7,771 nucleotides of DNA from JAGXQV01 sp964527565 (GCA_964527565.1 CAZGOY010000077.1:1-7771), one strand, 5' to 3'. Positions 1 to 4,625 are shown, counted from the first letter of the stretch. A program made the numbers and translations. Notes: generated by a model not told the origin, from the sequence alone.

Positions 1-51
1 TCCGGTGGTGTGGGAGGGCTAACGGGCGACATCCCGTTAGCTCGACCCGAT
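1..51 (+). mobile_element. 3' end of a group II intron (domain V 3' arm and domain VI)
   Basis: The window appears to open inside the last bases of a group II intron. TCCGGT (1-6) fits the 3' strand of domain V. A domain VI-like hairpin follows: GCTAACGGG (18-26) pairs perfectly with CCCGTTAGC (33-41) around a 6-base loop. A basal helix GGG (12-14) with CCC (46-48) leaves A45 unpaired. In group II introns the branch-point A is bulged in domain VI, 7-8 bases before the 3' splice site, and the intron ends in AY. Here A45 CCCGAT puts the end at about 51 with AT. The maturase gene and domains I-IV would lie to the left of the window. The hairpin is seen directly; the intron assignment is inferred from the structure and from memory of similar intron tails. 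An unrelated hairpin or terminator is possible, but no T tract follows. Confidence 0.6.
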
Positions 52-107
52 CGAGTTACGAGTTGGAGCAAATCAGGAATGCGGTGGGGCGGGGGAGATA
101 AAAAATG

Positions 108-181
108 TAGGGTGCAATACGCGTAGCGCATTGCACCGAACATCACATCCGGCGCAATACCCTTCGGGGATTGCGCCCTAC
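108..181. repeat. Paired REP-like palindromes
   Basis: Two imperfect palindromes lie head to tail. The first has arms GGTGCAAT (111-118) and ATTGCACC (130-137). The second has arms GGCGCAAT (151-158) and ATTGCGCC (170-177), plus an inner CCC/GGG stem around TTC. The whole unit starts with GTAGGG and ends with CCCTAC, so it is also an inverted repeat end to end, like a paired-REP (BIME) unit. Such elements are common between genes in proteobacteria, are usually spread by REP-associated transposases, and often affect mRNA ends. No such transposase is in the window. Confidence 0.75.
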
Positions 182-233
182 GGACTAAAACCTGTGCAAC
201 CTCAGCATTGCGACAAGACAAAAAGGAACCATC

Positions 234-377
234 ATGACTACCGTACAGGTAATGTTTAATGGGCCCGGATTCAACCCAGCGAGCGTAGGGCGCAATCCCC
301 GAAGGGCATTGCGCCGGATGCAACCGTATGATTCCTCCCCCACCTTGATACGGGTAACGAGAGGTAAGGCACTATGA
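234..377 (+). CDS. Small ORF (47 aa), unknown, overlapping the XRE regulator by ATGA
   Basis: An ATG at 234 follows a good ribosome binding site (AAGGAA, 223-228, five bases upstream). The frame runs 47 codons and stops with the TGA of an ATGA overlap onto the next gene. Such coupling is typical of toxin-antitoxin operons, where the upstream gene would be the toxin. However, the middle of the frame (285-320) is a REP-like palindrome, so residues about 18-29 are repeat-encoded, and I recognise no family. It may be a real small peptide, the remnant of a longer toxin gene damaged by the repeat, or chance. The start signal and overlap are seen; the toxin idea is inference. Confidence 0.3.
   Translation: MTTVQVMFNGPGFNPASVGRNPRRALRRMQPYDSSPTLIRVTRGKAL
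285..320. repeat. REP-like palindrome, inverted copy of the one at 147-181
   Basis: Arms GGCGCAAT (289-296) and ATTGCGCC (308-315) enclose CCCCGAAGGGC. Over about 35 bases it is the reverse complement of 147-181 with a single difference, so the two copies form an inverted pair separated by about 100 bases. It lies inside the 47-codon ORF. Confidence 0.75.
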
Positions 378-697
378 AGACAACACGCGTAACGATTGAC
401 CCCGCTGCAACACCGGGACGCATAGACCCGGCCCGCGTGGATGCCACCACCGAGGAGGAGATCGCCAAGCAAAAAGCCGCGGACGAGACCGAAGCCATGC
501 TGGACGCGGCCCGCTTTGCGCGTCGGGTGAGAAAGCGCCTGGGGTTGAGCCAGACGGAGTTTTCGCAACGTATCGATGTATCGCTCGAAACCATCCGCAA
601 CTGGGAACAAGGCAAGCGCTGCCCGACCGGCGCGGCCAAGGCGCTGCTCAAGGTGCTGGATAAGGCCCCCGAGGCGGCACTGGCGGCACTCGACTAA
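374..697 (+). CDS. XRE-type helix-turn-helix regulator, antitoxin-like
   Basis: A 107-residue DNA-binding protein. Residues about 47-95 form a helix-turn-helix of the Cro/CI (XRE) class, with the hallmark run GLSQTEF, then IDVS and ETIRNWEQGKR. The N-terminal 45 residues are charged and probably form a separate, flexible part. Proteins of this size and layout are commonly antitoxins that repress their own TA operon (family knowledge). The start is ATG 374, preceded by GAGG (361-364) nine bases upstream, and the first codon overlaps the stop of the preceding 47-codon ORF. No recognisable toxin is adjacent: the small ORF upstream is the only candidate partner, and the gene downstream is convergent. 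I cannot name the partner family. The HTH assignment is firm; the antitoxin role is inferred from size and neighbourhood. Confidence 0.8.
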   Translation: MKTTRVTIDPAATPGRIDPARVDATTEEEIAKQKAADETEAMLDAARFARRVRKRLGLSQTEFSQRIDVSLETIRNWEQGKRCPTGAAKALLKVLDKAPEAALAALD

Positions 698-706
698 GAT
701 ATTGAA

Positions 707-745
707 GGTCGGGTTACGGTGCAAACCCCGCATCTAACCCGAACC
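707..745. repeat. Palindrome between convergent genes (REP-like, possible terminator)
   Basis: CGGGTTA (710-716) pairs with TAACCCG (735-741) around an 18-base interior that can itself form a short CGG/CCG stem. It differs in sequence from the palindromes at 108-320 and resembles another common class with arms of the GTCGGGTTA / TAACCCGAC kind (from memory). It sits between the stop of the XRE gene (+) and the stop of tumA (-), where a hairpin could end transcripts from both sides. There is no T tract, so an intrinsic terminator is unproven. Confidence 0.45.
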
Positions 746-762
746 GGCTGGCCTGACCGGCC

Positions 763-1216
763 TTCCGCTACGCCGCCGCAGCCATTTCGAATTCCGCATG
801 AATCCGCTCGAACGGCACGGTGAGTTTGCCCTCGGCGGTTTTTTCGATGAGGCCGAATTCGATCAGCGCGCAAGCGTCGTCGTGGACGCGATGGACATCG
901 CGGCCGAGCAGGCGCGCCAGGCCACGCGCGCTGGTCGGGCCGGTGGATTGCAGTTTTTCGATCAGTTGCCAGCGTTTTGGCGTCAGCACGCGAAACAGCG
1001 CCGCCGGGGACTGGAAGCTGAAATGTGCCCCTTGTTCTTCCCCGCCATGCACCGCCCTGAGGAAATCTTGCCGGATGCGCTCTTGCGCAGCGCGTTCGTC
1101 GCGCTCGATGCGGATGTAGGCTTGTTTCATGTTCCTCTCCTTGCGGCGACCTCGGCCAGGAAGTCGTCGATCAATTTGTCCAGCGATGCGAAAGCGTAAG
1201 GAACTTCCCGCTCTTC
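763..1216. repeat. Direct repeat, left copy (tumA plus 3' end of tumE)
   Basis: This stretch is repeated in the same orientation at 4091-4544 with a constant offset of 3328 and no gaps. By hand count about 22 of 454 positions differ (about 95% identity). The left boundary lies just outside the tumA stop codon; the right boundary is inside tumE. The pair brackets the ATPase, hicB, the RelE-type pair and the YhcG fragment. Confidence 0.9.
768..1130 (-). CDS. tumA: TumA-type winged-helix antitoxin (intact copy)
   Basis: A 120-residue DNA-binding protein of the winged-helix class found beside TumE toxins (HVO_A0114-like transcriptional regulators). The N-terminal third is charged (MKQAYIRIERDE, then a glutamate/arginine-rich helix). 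Residues about 49-110 hold the wHTH: LTPKRWQLIEKL, then the recognition segment SARGLARLLGRDVHRVHDD, then LIEFGLIEKTAEGKL as the wing. In the family the antitoxin neutralises TumE and probably represses the operon. The start ATG (1130) overlaps the tumE stop as ATGA, and its binding site AAGGAGAGGAAC lies inside the end of tumE, so translation is coupled. The order toxin first, antitoxin second is seen directly. A near-identical second copy lies at 4096-4458. The wHTH call is firm; the antitoxin role rests on pairing with TumE. Confidence 0.85.
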   Translation of the reverse strand: MKQAYIRIERDERAAQERIRQDFLRAVHGGEEQGAHFSFQSPAALFRVLTPKRWQLIEKLQSTGPTSARGLARLLGRDVHRVHDDACALIEFGLIEKTAEGKLTVPFERIHAEFEMAAAA

Positions 1217-1411
1217 CAGGTGCTTGTGGTCGCCCTTGCCGCGTTCGTTGTCGTAACCGATCACGCGTCGGCCAGGATAGCCGTAGAAGAGGCGGTATTT
1301 GAATGCATGGTTGCTTCCCGGCACGTTCGACGGCACTTTCCAGACGCGGATTTCCATGATCGCGCCGTCGTCGTAAGTCCGGCTGGCTTTGTATATGAGC
1401 GTTGCCTTCAC
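1127..1411 (-). CDS. tumE: TumE-family toxin (DUF6516)
   Basis: A 94-residue protein with the TumE-family signature: KATLIYKAS near the start, a MEIRVWKVP strand, HAFKYRLFYGYPG, then the conserved YDNERGKGDHKH (residues 53-64) and PYAFASLDKLIDDF near the end. The family is the toxin half of a small TA system; its molecular target is not evident from sequence. I chose GTG 1411 because the family normally begins right before KATL. A TTG at 1447 is in frame but forms part of the -35 box, so it would not be on the transcript. The predicted transcription start lies at about 1411-1412, so the mRNA may be leaderless. The gene ends in an ATGA overlap with tumA. Codon use and GC match the neighbours. 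Confidence 0.85.
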   Translation of the reverse strand: MKATLIYKASRTYDDGAIMEIRVWKVPSNVPGSNHAFKYRLFYGYPGRRVIGYDNERGKGDHKHLEEREVPYAFASLDKLIDDFLAEVAARRGT

Positions 1412-1418
1412 ACGAATG

Positions 1419-1447
1419 ATTATGGTGACGCTACAGACTGTTGTCAA
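1419..1447 (-). promoter_or_regulatory. Sigma-70 type promoter of tumE-tumA
   Basis: On the minus strand TTGACA (1447-1442) is followed by exactly 17 bases and CATAAT (1424-1419), matching 11 of 12 consensus positions. Transcription should begin near 1412-1411, at or one base before the GTG start of tumE. The match is seen directly; activity is inferred. Confidence 0.75.
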
Positions 1448-1457
1448 TTATGGCAAC
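1440..1457. promoter_or_regulatory. Candidate operator overlapping the tumE -35 box
   Basis: The minus strand reads GTTGCCATAATTGACAAC: half-sites GTTGnCA and TGnCAAC around a 4-base centre. It covers the -35 hexamer, the usual position for an autorepressor. The obvious ligand would be TumA, alone or with TumE. The dyad is short, so chance is possible. Confidence 0.35.
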
Positions 1458-1539
1458 GCCCACGCATACCGGGGGCAGCCCGGCGGGGAAATAGTCTTGT
1501 TGTGACCAGACATACCATCGGTTTGTACTCAAAATCCCC

Positions 1540-1589
1540 CGGGGCAAAACAATTAAGATCAACAGATTGATCTTAATTGTTTTGCCCCG
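1540..1589. repeat. Perfect 23-bp inverted repeat with 4-base loop
   Basis: Positions 1540-1562 and 1567-1589 are exact reverse complements (23 bp), separated only by CAGA. The arms go from GC-rich outside (CGGGGC) to AT-rich inside (AATTAAGATCAA). No T tract follows, and no gene on either strand ends here (tumE reads away to the left, the ATPase away to the right), so a terminator role is unlikely. The right arm holds the -35 box and spacer of the ATPase promoter, which suggests an operator or cruciform, or the remnant of a small inverted-repeat element. Confidence 0.9.
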
Positions 1590-1595
1590 TATACT
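1567..1595 (+). promoter_or_regulatory. Promoter of the AAA ATPase gene
   Basis: TTGATC (1567-1572), 17 bases, TATACT (1590-1595): a good sigma-70 match whose -35 box and spacer exactly fill the right arm of the inverted repeat. Transcription should begin near 1602, followed by AAGGAG (1616-1621) and ATG 1627. Confidence 0.6.
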
Positions 1596-1626
1596 TTTCA
1601 AAACGAGTTAAGCTCAAGGAGTGGTC

Positions 1627-3057
1627 ATGCTTGAAATAGCTGAAAAGGATATCGTTGCACGACTGAAATTCGATAACCCCTGGTGGGAGTCTGGGGTAAA
1701 AGGAAAGGTGGCTTATGAAGCGACGCCACGCCGGAAATATTTCGAAGCTTTCCGTCAAACCATCGCCGACACCAGCGTGCACAGGGCTATAGTCCTCATG
1801 GGGCCGCGCCGAGTCGGGAAAACAGTGATGGTTTTTCACGCTATCCGCGCATTACTGGATGCAGATGTCGATCCATCCCAAATTCTCTATCTCTCGCTGG
1901 AAACTCCTATCTACACCGGACTCGCATTGGAACGACTGGTGGGTTATTTCCAAGAATTGTTCTCCCATAAACGAGATTCCACCCTATATATATTTTTTGA
2001 TGAAATCCAGTACCTGAAGAATTGGGAAGTCCACTTGAAGTCCTTGGTGGATTCCTACCGGGATTACCGCTTTGTCGCCACTGGGTCTGCCGCAGCGGCG
2101 CTACGCCTGAAGAGCAACGAATCAGGAGCCGGGCGCTTTAGTGATTATATATTGCCACCGCTCACCTTTGCCGAATATCTGATGTTCATCGGTAGAGAAG
2201 ATGAACTGGTGGGATCATCCGTAAAGAAAAGTGACACTTCCCTATCTGACTATTTTGCCCGCGATGTCGAGGAACTCAACAAGGAATTCGTTAATTACCT
2301 GAATTTCGGTGGCTATCCCGAGGCCGTCTTCTCCGAGTCGATACGCCGCGATCCAGGGCAATACATCAAGAGCGACATCATTGATAAAGTCTTGCTGCGC
2401 GATCTGCCTAGTCTATACGGCATCAGCGATATTCAGGAGTTGAACCGCCTTTTCACAATGCTGGCCTACAATACCGGGAATGAAGTCAGTCTAGAGGGGC
2501 TGTCCAAATCATCTGGTGTCGCCAAAAACACCCTCAAGCGCTACCTCGAATACCTTGAAGCGGCATTCCTGATCAGAAAAGTTGAAAGGATTGACCAGAA
2601 TGCCAAGCGATTCAAGCGCGCCATGTGTTTCAAGGTATATCTCAACAATCCTTCAATGCGTGCGGCGCTGTTTGGTCAACTGGATACAACGTCTGAGGCG
2701 ATGGGGGCGCTTACAGAAACCGCGATATATAGCCAATGGCAGCACAGTCAGCAAACTGAACTTTACTATGCCCGCTGGAATACCGGCGAGATTGACATCG
2801 TTTCCTTGGATAGCGTCGAACAGAAACCCAATTGGGCGGTTGAGGTCAAGTGGAGTGATCGTCCATACAAGGCACGTGCCGAGTTGGATAATTGCGTCGA
2901 ATTCGTCGCTAAAAACCCAAATATTGAACAACCTATGCTTATAACCAGCCGAACGATAGCGGATAGCAATGTGATATACAAAAGTGTACATTTTGAGTTT
3001 TTTCCAGCTAGCTTGTACGCTTACATCCTTGGAACAAACCTCTTGTCCCGGGTATAA
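1627..3057 (+). CDS. AAA-family ATPase with DUF4143 and PD-(D/E)XK-like C-terminus
   Basis: A 476-residue P-loop ATPase of the AAA_14/DUF4143 type (COG1373-like). Walker A is GPRRVGKT (59-66). Walker B is YIFFDEIQYL (121-130), with the acidic pair DE. A sensor-like stretch FVATGSAA (149-156) is followed by GRFSDYILPPLTFAEYL. GGYPEAV (228-234) marks the ATPase/DUF4143 boundary. LSKSSGVAKNTLKRYLEYLE (about 292-311) is a winged-helix-like part. The C-terminus holds E364, GEID (387-390) and EVK (406-408), the E...D...ExK layout of a PD-(D/E)XK nuclease fold. The cellular role of the family is not established. ATG 1627 sits five bases after AAGGAG; the GTG at 1621 overlaps that site, so I reject it. 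The gene is visibly AT-richer than radA and stands alone with its own promoter, consistent with transfer. Confidence 0.85.
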   Translation: MLEIAEKDIVARLKFDNPWWESGVKGKVAYEATPRRKYFEAFRQTIADTSVHRAIVLMGPRRVGKTVMVFHAIRALLDADVDPSQILYLSLETPIYTGLALERLVGYFQELFSHKRDSTLYIFFDEIQYLKNWEVHLKSLVDSYRDYRFVATGSAAAALRLKSNESGAGRFSDYILPPLTFAEYLMFIGREDELVGSSVKKSDTSLSDYFARDVEELNKEFVNYLNFGGYPEAVFSESIRRDPGQYIKSDIIDKVLLRDLPSLYGISDIQELNRLFTMLAYNTGNEVSLEGLSKSSGVAKNTLKRYLEYLEAAFLIRKVERIDQNAKRFKRAMCFKVYLNNPSMRAALFGQLDTTSEAMGALTETAIYSQWQHSQQTELYYARWNTGEIDIVSLDSVEQKPNWAVEVKWSDRPYKARAELDNCVEFVAKNPNIEQPMLITSRTIADSNVIYKSVHFEFFPASLYAYILGTNLLSRV

Positions 3058-3078
3058 ATCGGGCACACACATCAGCAG

Positions 3079-3100
3079 GAAAAGGGGACAGATTTATTTT
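3079..3100. repeat. Short dispersed repeat fragment (AAAGGGGACAGATTTATTTT)
   Basis: The string AAAGGGGACAGATTTATTTT (3081-3100) between the ATPase and hicB is one I recognise as recurring beside REP-associated IS200-like transposases in many genomes (from memory, not checked). The core AAAGGGGAC recurs at 3946-3954 at the end of the RelE-type toxin gene. No transposase is present, so these would be relics. Confidence 0.4.
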
Positions 3101-3137
3101 ACGCCGCATGTGTGAGACCTGCCGAAGGAATAAATCC

Positions 3138-3350
3138 ATGCGCTATGCCATCGTCGTCGAGAAAACAAAAACCAACTATTCGGCTTATGTCCCGGATTTA
3201 CCGGGTTGCGTTGCCACCGGGCAGACTTTCCAGGAGGCAGAAAACGAAATTCGTGAGGCTATCGAATTTCATATCGAAGGGCTTCGCGAAGATGGCATGG
3301 ATGTTCCGCAACCGGCCAGCATCGTTGAATATCTTGAGGTCGCGGCCTGA
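3138..3350 (+). CDS. hicB: HicB-family antitoxin, without hicA
   Basis: A 70-residue HicB-type protein, essentially only the N-terminal RNase H-like part: MRYAIVVEKTKTNYSAYVPDLPGC, then the helix EAENEIREAIEFHIEGLREDG, then VPQPASIVEYLEV. In complete systems HicB neutralises the HicA mRNA interferase. The start ATG 3138 has GAAGGA (3124-3129) eight bases upstream; a further-upstream ATG (3108) lacks such a site and would add ten non-family residues. No hicA-like double-stranded-RNA-binding ORF lies before or after it: the upstream 80 bases are non-coding and the downstream gene is a different antitoxin. There is no C-terminal DNA-binding domain either, so this short form probably cannot autoregulate alone. 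Family call firm; function as an orphan unknown. Confidence 0.85.
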   Translation: MRYAIVVEKTKTNYSAYVPDLPGCVATGQTFQEAENEIREAIEFHIEGLREDGMDVPQPASIVEYLEVAA

Positions 3351-3352
3351 TA

Positions 3353-3403
3353 GGCAGGAGGGGTGGGCACAGGTTTTTGTGCCTGCCATTTAGGGTGTTT
3401 TTT
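3353..3403 (+). terminator. Possible terminator after hicB
   Basis: GGCACA (3366-3371) pairs with TGTGCC (3378-3383); an alternative, longer-range pairing is GGCAGG (3353-3358) with CCTGCC (3382-3387). A T-rich run follows at 3398-3403 but is separated from the stem by more than ten bases, so this is a weak intrinsic terminator at best. It would separate hicB from the next TA pair. Confidence 0.3.
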
Positions 3404-3422
3404 CTCGACTTATACTACGGAT

Positions 3423-3647
3423 ATGCAAACTACCACCACCGAATACATGAAACTGTCTATTTCCGAGCGCATTCAGCTCGTCGAGGACATTTGGGATAGC
3501 ATTGCTGCGGAAGCGCCCGATGCCGTTGGGCTGTCTCAGGCTCAAAAGGCAGAGTTGCATCGTCGTCTCGCGGCGCATCGCGCCGATCCTTCCACGTCTA
3601 TCCCGTGGGAACAGGTTCGATCGAAACTATTCCCGAGTAAAACCTGA
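3423..3647 (+). CDS. Addiction-module antitoxin (Unstab_antitox type)
   Basis: A 74-residue protein of the putative addiction-module component family (PF09720-like). The conserved N-terminal helix reads YMKLSISERIQLVEDIWDSI (residues 8-27), followed by LSQAQKAELHRRLAAHRADP and the C-terminal IPWEQVRSKLF, which in the family wraps the toxin. It should bind and neutralise the RelE/ParE-type protein encoded directly after it; the genes overlap by one base (TGATG). ATG 3423 has no clear ribosome binding site. A TATACT at 3411-3416 could be a -10 element placing the transcript start almost on the ATG, so a leaderless message is possible, but no good -35 is visible. ATG at 3447 is an alternative start that would cut into the conserved helix. 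Confidence 0.85.
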   Translation: MQTTTTEYMKLSISERIQLVEDIWDSIAAEAPDAVGLSQAQKAELHRRLAAHRADPSTSIPWEQVRSKLFPSKT

Positions 3648-3970
3648 TGTTGGTCGTATTTCGTCCAGAGGCAGAACAAGAGCTTCTGGAGGCACAGGCA
3701 TGGTACGAGTCGAAAGCGGTAGGACTTGGTTTTGAATTTGCCCGTGCCGCCGACGCGGCAGTGGCGTCAGCAGTCCGTAATCCCCTTGGGCATTTGCGCA
3801 TCGAAGAAGAATTTCGTCGGGTGCTGTTTCGTAAATTTCCTTACATGCTCATCTATCTACCAAGCCCGAATGAGTTGCTGGTGGTTTCATTTTTTCATCA
3901 GCATCGCGAGCCGGGTGTGTGGCTGGAACGGTTTGGCAATCAAGGAAAGGGGACTGCTCACCTGTGCTAG
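3647..3970 (+). CDS. RelE/ParE-family toxin
   Basis: A 107-residue toxin of the RelE/ParE superfamily. Visible hallmarks are VVFRPEAEQELLEAQAWYE (first strand and helix), GLGFEFARAADAAV (second helix), then the core strands FRRVLFRKFPYMLIY (about 57-71) and ELLVVSFFHQHREPGVW. Family members act as ribosome-dependent mRNA nucleases (RelE) or gyrase poisons (ParE); which applies here cannot be told from sequence. It is translationally coupled to its antitoxin (TGATG overlap at 3645-3649). Family proteins usually end soon after the final HxRR/REP segment. Here the last ~10 residues (GNQGKGTAHLC) are read out of an AAAGGGGACTGCTCACC stretch that looks like dispersed repeat, so the natural C-terminus may have been replaced. 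The core is complete and may be active. Confidence 0.85.
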   Translation: MLVVFRPEAEQELLEAQAWYESKAVGLGFEFARAADAAVASAVRNPLGHLRIEEEFRRVLFRKFPYMLIYLPSPNELLVVSFFHQHREPGVWLERFGNQGKGTAHLC

Positions 3971-3986
3971 AAATGCTTCCCGGCGG

Positions 3987-4085
3987 GTGGGGCAGCGGAT
4001 TCGGCGAGAAGTGCTTCAATATGGACGCGCCGAATACGGTGAGCAGATTGTGTCGACGCTGTCGTCACAATTGATGCGGGACTAC
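3987..4085 (+). pseudogene. yhcG: Fragment of a YhcG/DUF1016 PD-(D/E)XK nuclease gene
   Basis: Read in the frame starting GTG 3987, these 33 codons give VGQRIRREVLQYGRAEYGEQ followed by IVSTLSSQLMRDY. This matches, from memory, the N-terminal DUF1016 domain of YhcG-type nucleases, where ...IGQRIRxDVLxxxRAEYGxQIVxTLSxQLxxEYG... precedes the GRGF motif. The match stops after DY: the next bases are the edge of the right-hand tumA repeat (4091). The preceding coding part is also missing; only a few unmatched codons precede it in frame. The piece is therefore cut at both ends and cannot make a working protein. YhcG proteins act in DNA processing and are often found in accessory islands. Confidence 0.65.
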
Positions 4086-4095
4086 CTGCTTTCCG

Positions 4096-4458
4096 CTACG
4101 CCGCCGCAGCCATTTCGAATTCCGCGTGTATCCGCTCGAACGGCACGGTGAGCTTGCCCTCGGCGGTTTTTTCGATGAGGCCGAATTCGATTAGCGCGCG
4201 GGCGTCGTCGTGGACGCGGTGGACATCGCGGTCGAGCAGGCGCGCCAGGCCGCGCGCGCTGGTCGGGCCGGTGGATTGCAGTTTTTCGATCAGTTGCCAG
4301 CGTTTGGGCGTCAGCACGCGAAACAATGCCGCCGGGGACTGGAAGCTGAAATGCGCCCCTTGTTCTTCCCCGCCATGCACCGCCCTGAGGAAATCCTGCC
4401 GGATGCGTTCCTGCGCCGCGCTTTCGTCGCGCTCGATGCGGATGTAGGCTTGTTTCAT
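4096..4458 (-). CDS. tumA: TumA-type winged-helix antitoxin, second copy, without an intact toxin
   Basis: A 120-residue protein differing from the first TumA at only three residues: R13S, a G-to-D change in LLGRD (now LLDRD), and C-to-R in DACALIE (now DARALIE). The underlying DNA differs at about 18 sites over the gene, so about 15 changes are silent, the pattern expected if the protein sequence has been maintained. Its ATG keeps the AAGGAGAGGAA binding site, but the tumE gene that should precede it is reduced to a 3' fragment, and the tumE promoter is absent. No clear replacement promoter is seen upstream. It could be expressed from an unseen promoter and protect against TumE toxins, act on the first copy's operator, or be silent. 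Confidence 0.85.
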   Translation of the reverse strand: MKQAYIRIERDESAAQERIRQDFLRAVHGGEEQGAHFSFQSPAALFRVLTPKRWQLIEKLQSTGPTSARGLARLLDRDVHRVHDDARALIEFGLIEKTAEGKLTVPFERIHAEFEMAAAA

Positions 4459-4544
4459 ATTCCTCTCCTTGCGGCGACCTCGGCCAGAAAGTCGTCGATC
4501 AATTTGTCCAGCGATGCGAAAGCGTAAGGAACTTCCCGTTCCTC
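4455..4544 (-). pseudogene. tumE: 3' remnant of tumE
   Basis: The last ~29 codons of tumE are retained (EEREVPYAFASLDKL ... AARRGI and stop). They correspond to residues about 67-94 of the intact copy with the final T changed to I. Upstream of the remnant the frame runs only five further unrelated codons to a TGA, with no start codon. The conserved toxin core (the YDNERGKGDHKH region) is missing, so no toxin is made. The remnant still carries the ribosome binding site of the second tumA. Confidence 0.85.
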
Positions 4545-4581
4545 ACACCAAAATCGTGATCAAGTCTTGAATTGTCAGTTC

Positions 4582-4606
4582 ACGGGGGAAGAACGCCATC
4601 TCCCGT
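4582..4606. repeat. Inverted repeat upstream of the sigma-54-type promoter
   Basis: ACGGGGGA (4582-4589) and TCTCCCGT (4599-4606) form an 8-pair stem (one G-T) around nine bases. It lies about 20-45 bases before the -24 element; it could be an activator-binding site or a plain hairpin. Confidence 0.35.
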
Positions 4607-4625
4607 CCTGGCTTGCGCGCCGTGA

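Larger units (their letters stand above)
4091..4544. repeat. Direct repeat, right copy (tumA plus 3' end of tumE)
   Basis: Ungapped copy of 763-1216. Most of the roughly 22 differences fall at third codon positions of tumA. Its left edge abuts the broken YhcG fragment, and its right edge interrupts tumE about 30 codons before the stop. Confidence 0.9.

Noticed and set aside
185..733. Long minus-strand ORF of 182 codons opposite the XRE gene
   Set aside because: It runs through the REP palindromes and antisense to a clear HTH gene, has no family resemblance, and is explained by the codon pattern of the plus-strand gene.
798..1199. Plus-strand ORFs over tumA (and the matching ones at 4148-4527)
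   Set aside because: They are antisense shadows of tumA; their reappearance at the second copy merely follows from the duplicated DNA.
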